Shown in pieces: positions 1 through 7,799 of a DNA stretch of 64,000 nucleotides (positions are counted from its first letter, which is position 1; each line of letters opens with the position of its first letter). This DNA comes from Oscarella lobularis (taxonomy: Eukaryota > Porifera > Homoscleromorpha > Homosclerophorida > Oscarellidae), in NCBI RefSeq assembly GCF_947507565.1, contig NC_089182.1:310001-374000 (forward strand), given 5' to 3'. Under the pieces are notes generated by a model. That model was not told the DNA's origin. It saw nothing but the letters and a program-made list of their open reading frames with translations, and did no database searches. The position numbers and the translations under genes are program-made.

Positions 1-1234
1 CAAAGCCAGCTATGAAGTAAAAATCACTTATCAATAATCTATACAAAGATTTTCAATCTTACCATAGCTGCTGTTTCTTGATGATGGAGTCAAAGCTGAT
101 GATGATCCGGAGCCCATTAGTCCTGCAGCTCGATTTAACGCCGGAAAATCCGCCGGATTAAGATGACTCGGCGAGCCCGGATCCCTGCCTGAACAAACCA
201 GAAAGAAATAGAATTAAAATCTAGACAAGAAACGCTACATACTAAGACCCGGAAGACCTGGACTCATCATTCCCTAAGAATAACGTCATCAATCAACATA
301 GAAGAGTCATATAATCCATTGAAAATTACCTGACTTTGGCGTCCCTGGGAGATACCATAAAAGGCCAGCGATGAGCTTCCACCTGATCCAAAACGACCCG
401 ATTGTGATTCAGCCCTAAGGAAGTATCACTATAATAATAACTAGCTATTAAATTCTTACAGTTGAATGTGATTAGGACGGTTTGGTCTTGAAGTGGCGGC
501 TGTCATTCCGCCCATCATTCCAACGCCCTGTCTCTGCTGACCAGGAGCAACTCCCAGCGATCCTTGAGAAAGAAGCCCGTGCTGTCCCATCCCAAAAGGA
601 TTTCGACTACAGCAAAAAATTATAACTATATAATACAATAAATAAATAAAGAGAACTTTGCTGCTGGCGATCCAGGAGCCATAGGCGGAGCACCACTTCC
701 TGTCAAACCAGTCAGATTTCCAGAACTTCCGGAAAGAGAGGGCCCAGGTGCGAAACCTCGACCAGGAAACTAAGCAAGAAGAACATAAGAGAATACTACA
801 ACTTTAAATAACAGTGGTTAATTGAACCTGAGATCTCATTCCGCCTGATCCAGCTAAGGAAAGACCTTGAATTAGAATATACAATACACTAAAGATAAAT
901 AAATAAATATACCTGAATTGTAAAATCCGCCTGGAGCAGCCTGTGACCCTGCTGTTACTCCATACATACTTCCCATTCGAAGCTAGAAAAAAAAATCAAA
1001 TACAAACTCATCTATGTTTACCTTTTCCTTGCTATAGTACCTCCTTCTCTCGTTGACTGAAACCGGACTGATTAAAATATCCGGGCATTCCCGAAAGCCC
1101 GAGCTCTTCGTCTCCTTCGTCTCCCAATCCCCCTCCCTACACGAAAACGCGTCTCTTATCTTTCGTCGAAAAACTAGCTAGTCACGTCTATGCTTATTTT
1201 TCGCCTGTACGCTATTTCTTACCGGTTTTCTCAT
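1..1234 (-). CDS. CNOT2: CCR4-NOT transcription complex subunit 2, N-terminal part (runs off left edge)
   Basis: CNOT2 is a scaffold subunit of the CCR4-NOT deadenylase, which shortens mRNA poly(A) tails and represses transcription; its conserved C-terminal NOT box is outside this window. Exons read from splice sites on the minus strand: 1223-1234, 1041-1136, 913-982, 828-853, 657-769, 460-606, 330-414, 243-273, 64-188 and 1-9 (continuing). All junction phases agree. The product is Gly/Ser/Gln-rich and low in complexity, as the vertebrate CNOT2 N-terminus is. Supporting matches are a segment GYFNQSGFSQREKE, resembling the human segment around MYYSQSSMFPHRSEKD, and a DFPALNR motif, resembling DFPALADR. 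Two exons are only 26 and 31 nt and introns are about 50-85 nt. The start at 1234 (M-R-K-P) is tentative: the frame stays open a little upstream and human CNOT2 has a longer N-terminus, so a further 5' exon is possible. The identification rests on short motifs within low-complexity sequence. Confidence 0.72.
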
Positions 1235-1529
1235 ACCGCCTAAGCCTAGAGAGAGAAAAAAACCCCGTAGTTCTATTTATCCTGCATTAGGAATGCTTGG
1301 TTTACCTGATGAGTGCACGTCTGGATGCGTTCGCGACGGATTAGGAAATCTAGAGAGGAACGGGTGGGTAACGGCACCTTTTCTGCTACGTTTTCTTACG
1401 GATTGAAACCAGGAAAGCCTTCGCTTAGGTTTCTATAGCCTGCCATGGCGTTGTGAATCTTTTGTTTCTTTCTGGCGCATGCGTTCTGCTAACACAACTC
1501 GCGTGATGTAGGCGTGGCGTATTTGGAAC
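1235..1529. promoter_or_regulatory. Divergent intergenic region between CNOT2 and the receptor gene
   Basis: These 295 bp separate two genes pointing away from each other, so they should hold both promoters and 5' UTRs. A possible splice donor on the minus strand (CATCAG followed by GTAAAC, near 1303-1313) would fit a non-coding first exon of CNOT2. I see no convincing TATA box or other known element. Confidence 0.35.
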
Positions 1530-2895
1530 ATGATCACCGTCTTCTTCTTCTTGATTCATTTGCACGTTATCGGAGTCGACTCTGGTTGCTCGTTTACAGC
1601 AGAATCGTGTGACTATTCGCCTTTCTTTTCCGCCTTGGGACGAGTTCTTACGCCTAACAGCATCGAATTTCAGCAAATTATACCTTCGGTTTCTGGATGC
1701 CATGGAAGAAAAAACGGATGCTGCTCCACCAAATTCAGATACTGCAACTGTTCCAATTAAAATCGTGTGATAAGAACTCTTACAAACCTTTGTGCAAGAA
1801 CACGACTTGGAGCAATTGGAGAGCGTGTCACAGTTGCAAGCAAACAAGATCAATGAATTTATCATCAGCATGCTTTGACTCATCCTACTCTAATAGAAGC
1901 GGAATAGTGGAATCAGATGACACTCTCTTGACCATACGAAATGTCACAGACTTTGATTTGTATCAGAAAAGCTTGTCGTGTCCGCAAACAGTAGATTGGC
2001 GATCGTGCTGCTCGTATACTCAGCCAGGAACGTGCCAAATCACTAACAAGAGCAAATGCAAGGGTAGAAAAACTCTCCTTTTGGACTCTGGTTGCAACAG
2101 TTCCTGCGCTCAAAATATGACATCTAAAGAGGCATGCAGCAATGACAAACTATGTCAAGGAACGGCTATTCCAAGTCCAAGCACAAGAGCTACTACGCAA
2201 ATTCCCGCTACGACGAGAATTTTGACTACGTCCCCGGCGAAAGAAGCAACAAAAAGTCTGACTTCTCAGAACGTCAACAGCGCCAACAATAACAAAAAGT
2301 CCTACGCGCATAATAGGAAGTACGGGGACGAGTACAGTAACAGGGGCTAGTACTAAGGCCAATCAGGGAAGCAGCTCTACTCGAAATTACATCAGAGGCC
2401 CACGGACCACACAAACAGTTATATCATCAGAAAATTCCCCTCAAAGCGCAAGGACTCCTACGAGTACAACAGCAAGCCCATCACTTGGCAAAACCATCAT
2501 TTATGGAATAGCAGGCGGCAGTGGCGGAATAATTCTGATCACTCTCATCATAATAGTTGTTGCAATAGCATACGTCGGAAAGAGAAAACGTCAACAGGAA
2601 ACGTCCACATCAACATCTCAAAGGTACGTAAGGAGCCCCAAATTTACGAAACAGGATAAGCAATTGACTAAGCCTCGTACACAGATACGTTATCAAAAAT
2701 CCCGCGTTCGATGATCGAGGGGGTTCTATGGGAGTATATCGAACAACTTCCACTGCCGACTACGAGCACGACTACAGCGTCCCAATCCCAAGAGACCGTA
2801 GCAGTACGGACGACTATCTTACCCCCGTCGACATGATCTCCAGGGAAAGACACGACGAAGAGGGATACGAGTGCCCGATCGATTACAAAGCGTAG
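1530..2895 (+). CDS. Type I transmembrane receptor-like protein with Cys-rich ectodomain and YxxP tail
   Basis: Four exons: 1530-1688, 1739-2229, 2270-2623 and 2685-2895. All introns are GT-AG, 50, 40 and 61 nt long. They join three reading frames into one 404-residue protein. Residues 1-18 are a hydrophobic signal peptide (FFFLIHLHVIG core). The ectodomain has about 20 cysteines and several N-glycosylation sequons to about residue 210, matching no family I can name. A Ser/Thr-rich, mucin-like stalk follows to about 288. Residues 292-315 are one hydrophobic membrane helix (GGIILITLIIIVVAIAYV), followed by basic KRKR. The 85-residue cytoplasmic tail has seven tyrosines, three in YxxP context: YSVP (365-368), YLTP (379-382) and YECP (396-399). 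YxxP is the preferred docking site of Crk-family SH2 domains, so phosphotyrosine signalling is a reasonable inference. The 40-nt intron is short, but the pyrimidine-rich acceptor and the continuing Ser/Thr composition across it support it. Confidence 0.72.
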
Positions 2896-3419
2896 CCTAA
2901 ATGGGGGCCTCGGTTAAACGTTTAGGCTGGATCGCTCTCGTTTTATTGCGCTGCACGTTGTTGGTGTGTGCGTCGCGTAGGCTGGGCTTTCCGCAACGCG
3001 TTTTACCTTCAAAATGCGTGCACACGCTATCTGTTCGGGAATTTACGGGTTTTGTCTCTTCCCTTCGCGCTTTACTTCGATCGAGCGCGCATCTTCTTTC
3101 GTTTTCGCTTCAGTCTAGATAAAGAACGTGGTTGTCGAATGGGAATGAGAGGCTAGATGGCGTTACCTTCGCATGCGTTTCTTTCGCCACTGCGAAAAAA
3201 CGAGAGAATAAGAGATTTGGCTCGCGTAAAGAACACAAAATACCTTATCTCTCATTTCTGGTAGAAGAAAGTACCGCTCGCTCTCGGATTGCTCAGATAA
3301 AAGGAGATCTACAGCCCCACAGAATCAGAGACGGCGACTAAAGCGTCCCGGATAAGAGTGCATATAACCAGAGATCTCTCTATAAACATACCAACGTGCT
3401 TTCGAAAAAAATCGTTTCT
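2896..3419. other. Intergenic region between convergent receptor and GGT genes
   Basis: The 524 bp between the receptor stop codon and the GGT stop codon should hold both 3' UTRs. Short open frames on the plus strand from 2901 lack homology and are not called. No RNA gene, repeat or mobile element is visible. Confidence 0.4.
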
Positions 3420-5054
3420 TTAGTATCCTTCTGGCTGTCCTTGTTTACGACAGTCACAAGCAGCAATCAGCTTTTTACTCTCAGCATCCCTCACAATCGC
3501 CTGAATAACTGCAGTAAGATTAGAAACCTCCACACGATGCCCACGCCGTTCAAGACCCTCTCTCCAGCTCGCAGGAAAATCACTCTGAACAGTGACGTGA
3601 TTAGGAAGAAAATGATGATGAAATCTCGGCTTGTCGATAGCATCCTGAAGCGAGTACTTGTACTTGTAGTACCGAACTAGAGCTATGGCAATTGTTGTTG
3701 GAATCCAAAGACCGCCTGAAGCTCCAATGACAACGGCAATGTCTCCATTTCCATCCAGCATCACAATAGGAGAAAGAGATGACTGAGGCCTTTTTCTTGG
3801 CGCAATAAAATTGAACGGACTCGGCGGCAACCCCATAAAGCCAGGCCCACCAGAATATGAGAAATTATCCATTTCAGAATTGTATATGATTCCAAGTGAA
3901 TCCGAGTAGACTTGACTGCCAAAATACCAGCCAATGCTTGTCGTCAACGAAACGGCATTTCCATCCGAATCAACAATACAAAAATGCGTAGTGCCCGTGT
4001 CAGACGAGAGAGAATAAATACCGTCGTCGCCGTCGCAATAATACTCGGGAGGAAACGTTGCGTCGGGATCGATTTTAGATTGAACTTGAGCTGCTTTTGA
4101 CGGTTTCAGCAGCGACGCGACGACGTCATCCACGCCAGCATTGTCGCCTAATTTCTGTCGCTCTGCAAACGCAAATTTGAACACTTCTGTAATAAAATGC
4201 CGAGTTTCGTCGTCAAATCGTTCTCCCAAGTTTAATTCTGACAAAATATTGAAAATATATTGAAGAACGGCACTGCCGCCAGGAGGTGGAACACCGTAGA
4301 CTTTCCGGCCGTTGAATTTGCTCTCCACACCATTGCATTCTCTCACTTCATAGGAAGCAAAATCCTCATAAGACAAAACACCGCCCGCTGCCTTGATATC
4401 ATTGACCATAATGTGAGCCAGCTCTCCTTTGTAGAAGATGTCTGATCCTCCACTAGCTCCAATTCGTCGGAGTGTTTTAGCCAGCGCTGGTCGTCTCAGA
4501 GTATCGCCTTTCTTCAGAAAACGCCCATTAGGCGATAGGGCTCTCTTTAGCGGGCCACACCTCGAATCGGCATCTTCGGCATCCAGTGACGCTTTCACGT
4601 AATCAACAGCAACAGAACGCTCCAAAATGGCGGAGACGAGAAACCCCTCATCTGCAAGCTGGGCGGCGACTTCAAACAGCACTTCCCATTCAAGTCGACC
4701 ATATTTCTGCCAGAGTCGTTCCAACGCTTTCAGTTCGCCCGGCACTCCGGCGAGTATGCCCGGCCGCTCCCGCTGACCCTCCCTCGTCATCGTTTCCTCG
4801 ACAACGTCGGCCGCCAGAGGTGCCGCCTCCCTGAAGTCCATCGCAACCGGAGTGCCTTTGCTTCGACGATCATAGTAGATGCAACATCCGCCGCCGCCTA
4901 GGCCGGACGTGTGAAAATGCACGACGCCGAGACAGAGAGCGACGGCGACGGCCGCGTCCGCCGCCGTGCCGCCCATTTCGCGTAGCACTTGCACTCCGAT
5001 TTTCGAGACGAGTGGAGTATCGGTCGCAACGACGGCGTGGCTGTACGCGTTCAT
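3420..5054 (-). CDS. Gamma-glutamyltransferase (glutathione hydrolase), intronless
   Basis: 544 residues in one exon. GGT enzymes cleave the gamma-glutamyl bond of glutathione or transfer the gamma-glutamyl group to amino acids or water; the proenzyme self-cleaves at a Thr that becomes the nucleophile of the small subunit. Family marks: SGLGGGG near residue 50; GVPGELKALE near 105; the cleavage and nucleophile site GTTHF, with Thr355 aligning with human Thr381; NAVSLTTS just after it; NSEMDNFS; PPSPFNF; LSPIVM; the oxyanion-type IGASGG; and a C-terminal CRKQGQPEGY close to the vertebrate ending. Vertebrate GGT1 has an N-terminal membrane anchor. This frame begins at once with the mature-type sequence (SHAVVATDTPLVSKIG) and an in-frame stop lies a short way upstream. 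The enzyme is therefore either cytosolic or takes its targeting signal from an unseen upstream exon. The single exon contrasts with intron-rich genes on both sides. The subfamily is not resolved. Confidence 0.93.
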   Translation of the reverse strand: MNAYSHAVVATDTPLVSKIGVQVLREMGGTAADAAVAVALCLGVVHFHTSGLGGGGCCIYYDRRSKGTPVAMDFREAAPLAADVVEETMTREGQRERPGILAGVPGELKALERLWQKYGRLEWEVLFEVAAQLADEGFLVSAILERSVAVDYVKASLDAEDADSRCGPLKRALSPNGRFLKKGDTLRRPALAKTLRRIGASGGSDIFYKGELAHIMVNDIKAAGGVLSYEDFASYEVRECNGVESKFNGRKVYGVPPPGGSAVLQYIFNILSELNLGERFDDETRHFITEVFKFAFAERQKLGDNAGVDDVVASLLKPSKAAQVQSKIDPDATFPPEYYCDGDDGIYSLSSDTGTTHFCIVDSDGNAVSLTTSIGWYFGSQVYSDSLGIIYNSEMDNFSYSGGPGFMGLPPSPFNFIAPRKRPQSSLSPIVMLDGNGDIAVVIGASGGLWIPTTIAIALVRYYKYKYSLQDAIDKPRFHHHFLPNHVTVQSDFPASWREGLERRGHRVEVSNLTAVIQAIVRDAESKKLIAACDCRKQGQPEGY

Positions 5055-5526
5055 TGTTCTCCGAGGCCAGAGGTGCAGGGCCCTGCCAGAGGTGTGTGGG
5101 GAATGCTCGCGCGCGGTCTATGCGTGCATGACGCGTGGTGGGAACCTCGTAAATTAAATTAAATTAATTTAATTCAATTACTAAAATTAAGAAAAAAGGC
5201 CTCAGCGAATCCTACTGTCGCCTACTGGAGACGAATTGGCAGAGTGCAAACTCCACCGAAACGGATTCGACTTCTTCATAAGCCAACTGCTTAGTTACTT
5301 ACGTTGGGCTTTCGAGTGTACTTGTAGTAGCGCACGCGTTGTACGACAAAAAATGCGGTTTCGAAGGACAAAAAGTATCATCGCGAACATCTACGATCGG
5401 CTCGTCTGAAATGTCTGGCGACCGTCGATAAAATGCTTGATCGGGTAGAGAAATCGAACAAGCCGTTTCCGATTGTACAGCGTTTTTTAGTCTAGTAGCG
5501 CGCTCTACGAACCCGCCTCCCCCCGA
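5055..5526. promoter_or_regulatory. Divergent promoter region between GGT and RWDD2
   Basis: These 472 bp lie between the start codons of two divergently transcribed intronless genes. The GGT side is GC-rich, followed by an AT-rich core (5151-5190) containing a perfect palindrome. No other recognised element is visible. Confidence 0.35.
5157..5174. repeat. Perfect 18-nt AT palindrome
   Basis: AATTAAATTAATTTAATT equals its own reverse complement. It lies about 100 bp upstream of the GGT start codon in the divergent GGT/RWDD2 spacer. It could be a homeodomain-type (TAAT/ATTA) binding cluster or simply low-complexity AT sequence. Confidence 0.6.
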
Positions 5527-6369
5527 ATGAGCGAGAATCTCGAGCTACAGCTCGGCGAAATCGACTTACTTCGCTCCATGTATCCGGACGAAGGAGAGTT
5601 CGACGATTTGGCAATAAAACGAGCGCGAGATACCATCGAAAATCCGGAAAAGAACGACGAAACAGCGACTCTGTCATTTTCCGTGCGAATTAACGACACC
5701 ATAGAGCTCTTTTGCACGTTTCCGCATGACTATCCGATCTCGTGTCGTCCCAAACTCCACGCGCGCTGCAACGAACGACGTACGACGCAAGATCGACTGA
5801 ATCGCGATTTGAACGAATTCGTAGCGCGCGCGAACGACGGCGAGCCGTGCGCGGTCGACGCCGTTCATTGGCTGCGCGACAACGCCGACTCGTATTGCGT
5901 CATCGCACCGGAAAACAAAGCGCACGTCGCCGCAGTCCCGAATGCAGCTGCCGAACTCCAACGAATTTGGTTCTACATGCATCACATTTATAGCAAGACA
6001 AAGCGAAAGGATATATTGGCGTGGGCTGACGAGTTGCATTTGAGCGGGTTTTCCATGCCCGGAAAACCGGGCGTCGTCTGCGCGGAAGGTGACTCGCGAG
6101 CCGTCGACGAGTTCTCGAGTCGTCTGAGAGGAATGACGTGGAAGCGAATCACGATTCGGCATCAGGAAAAGGGAGCAGCGGGAGATGGTTCGTGGAAGCG
6201 ATTTTCTGGTTTCAACGAAGTCGCTTTCGATCCGCATTCGGGACGGGGAAGTCGGGACTATCACATGGACTTGGGCCAGTTTCAGAAATATCTCGAAGAG
6301 CACAAGTCGGCCGAAATGTTTCACATGTTATTCGGAGTAGAGGGAAGTAGAGCTGCAAAAGAAACATGA
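5527..6369 (+). CDS. RWDD2: RWD domain-containing protein 2 (RWDD2A/B orthologue), intronless
   Basis: 280 residues, close to vertebrate RWDD2A/B (about 290-320). Residues 1-120 form the RWD fold seen in GCN2 and ubiquitin-conjugating-like proteins: the QLGEIDLLRSMYPDEGEF opening, then the YP-containing strand (FPHDYPISCRPKL). Residues 150-275 are the C-terminal domain shared with Prp3 (DUF1115). It has the strongly conserved core LSGFSMPGKPGVVCAEG, then SRLRGMTWKRI, the RH dipeptide, an HMDLGQF segment and the ending MLFGVEG. The core is nearly identical to the human proteins. The molecular role of RWDD2 is not established; the fold suggests protein-protein contacts. The start at 5527 gives the expected N-terminus. 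Two overlapping polyadenylation hexamers follow the stop by only a few bases. Confidence 0.94.
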   Translation: MSENLELQLGEIDLLRSMYPDEGEFDDLAIKRARDTIENPEKNDETATLSFSVRINDTIELFCTFPHDYPISCRPKLHARCNERRTTQDRLNRDLNEFVARANDGEPCAVDAVHWLRDNADSYCVIAPENKAHVAAVPNAAAELQRIWFYMHHIYSKTKRKDILAWADELHLSGFSMPGKPGVVCAEGDSRAVDEFSSRLRGMTWKRITIRHQEKGAAGDGSWKRFSGFNEVAFDPHSGRGSRDYHMDLGQFQKYLEEHKSAEMFHMLFGVEGSRAAKET

Positions 6370-6372
6370 GTT

Positions 6373-6384
6373 AATAAAAATAAA
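6373..6384 (+). terminator. Polyadenylation signals of RWDD2
   Basis: Two AATAAA hexamers sit back to back at 6373-6378 and 6379-6384, four bases after the TGA stop (6367-6369). If used, the 3' UTR would be only about 20-40 nt, in keeping with the compact layout. Confidence 0.6.
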
Positions 6385-6415
6385 AGCTAACGTTGAAACT
6401 GTCTTTTTTACTTGC

Positions 6416-6420
<5 letters not shown>

Positions 6421-6446
<26 letters not shown>

Positions 6447-6447
6447 C
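6421..6447. repeat. (TC)n microsatellite
   Basis: Thirteen TC dinucleotides in a row just beyond the RWDD2 polyadenylation signals, in the convergent gap between RWDD2 and the giant lipid-transfer-like gene. Confidence 0.95.
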
Positions 6448-6831
6448 GGCTCCTTCCAGCTTGCCCTTGGTTTGTTCCATCGCCGCTTTTTCCCAAACCC
6501 ATGCTGTCCCAAACTCGCTGCTAGACTCTACGGAAAACTTTAGGACATTAGTGATCACACACACAAAGTTGAAACGCATCAAAAGGACACACAAAAGGGC
6601 ATACGAAAGTACTTTGGCAGTCAGCCGTCAACTTCACTGCTTTATCCATTGGTTTCCCGAATCTGTTTGCAAACAAATCCTGCAAAGGAATAATTCAGAC
6701 TTGTTGATGCTAAGAACGCGTATACCGCACCAGTTATTTTCTTTTTGAAGTACCGATTCGCCAGGCCAGTACATCCATCCATTATAGATGCACCCTATAA
6801 TAGAAGGTCTCACCCTAGACGTTCCATTATA
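6448..6831. other. Convergent intergenic region
   Basis: This stretch lies between RWDD2 (plus) and the large minus-strand gene ending at 6832. It should contain the latter's 3' UTR. I see no further exon with good splice sites, no RNA gene and no clear AATAAA on the minus strand. Confidence 0.35.
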
Positions 6832-7799
6832 TCAGATATCATTTGTACCGGTTGTCTCTGGAGCTGGATCGCAGTGCCACCTTTCAGCGTTGTTTTCATC
6901 CGTTGAGCACTCACTAAAGGTAAGGCGCCTCACGATATTTTTTTGCAGAAGTACACTGCCGTTTTTACCAAATATGTCGTATTCCGAAAGGAGTTCGGTC
7001 ACCTATCTTGTATTCCTTGCTATCGTATACGCACACTAATAAAAAAGAATGGTATTAGAGAGAAGTCTGCGCGTACTGCAGCACAACGTACCCCCACAAG
7101 AAAAGCTGTCCTTTGCCAACGTGCTCCCTTGCGGACAAGTGCAATAGAACGAATACGGAGTATTTACGCAGATTTCTTCACAGCCACCCTTGTTCTCGCC
7201 GCACTCATCGATATCTGTTACGAATCTTATAGTAGCGTCCAGCGAACCAGCTGGGGAATTTTTTACCCGTGTAGTTGTACAGCGGACAACACCGACCCGG
7301 TGCACCGTGACCACGCCATTCCGGATTGGGCTGCACTCCGTCGCCGCATTGCATGCCGTAGGGACAGCTGCCGTTTGGACAGGAGCATTCCCATTGGACG
7401 CAGCAATCCGATGACCTTTTCATAATGTAAACCGCATCAGAAGGACATGGACGCTGTTCTAATTCACAAGGACAAGTGACGTCAGAACAGATTGCTACAC
7501 GGAAAACAATGAGAATTTTTTTGATAGAATTCAGCTGCACGTCACCTGTTCTTATCGGCCGGAGGCAAACGTTAGAATTGCTGCTGGCTAAGTGACAAGT
7601 TTTGTCATTCGCTAAGTATTTAAATAACAAGAGATGAAGTTCCTACCTGTACATTGCACTTGCCGGCCGTCTACAAACCATTCGGCTGTGCAGGCTCCAC
7701 AGTAATTTGCAGTGCAGTTTGCTGACGGGTGAGACGGACAATAGGCCCCATCGCACGGATCCATTTCACAGTGAACAACAGGAACACCCTCGGGACAAA
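6832..7799 (-). other. Cys-rich C-terminus: DPC module, VWC-like, EGF, VWC-like
   Basis: Six exons with consistent phases. The first encodes [15 protein letters not shown] and [11 protein letters not shown], a Cys module common in animal extracellular proteins. It is followed by a VWC-like stretch ([40 protein letters not shown]) and a calcium-binding-type EGF domain ([25 protein letters not shown]). The last two exons together give [19 protein letters not shown] and [17 protein letters not shown], which is the opening of a VWC-type domain, and end with TGA at 6832-6834. The two final introns (57 and 55 nt) have clear pyrimidine-rich acceptors. Confidence 0.72.

Noticed and set aside
1425-1883. 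152-codon minus-strand frame overlapping the receptor's first two exons
   Set aside because: It is antisense to the spliced receptor gene, lacks a recognisable domain, and crosses into the CNOT2/receptor spacer.
2901-3122. Plus-strand frame just after the receptor with a hydrophobic start (LGWIALVLLRCTLLVCA)
   Set aside because: It lies a few bases beyond the receptor stop, so it is most likely 3' UTR; no homology and no independent promoter is visible.
5674-6324. 216-codon minus-strand frame
   Set aside because: Antisense shadow of RWDD2, which has a clear family match on the plus strand.
7036-7092. Read-through of the EGF exon to a TAA as the C-terminus of the mosaic protein
   Set aside because: A 57-nt GT-AG intron here joins, in phase, two further Cys-containing exons with VWC-like sequence and a later stop, which explains the sequence better.
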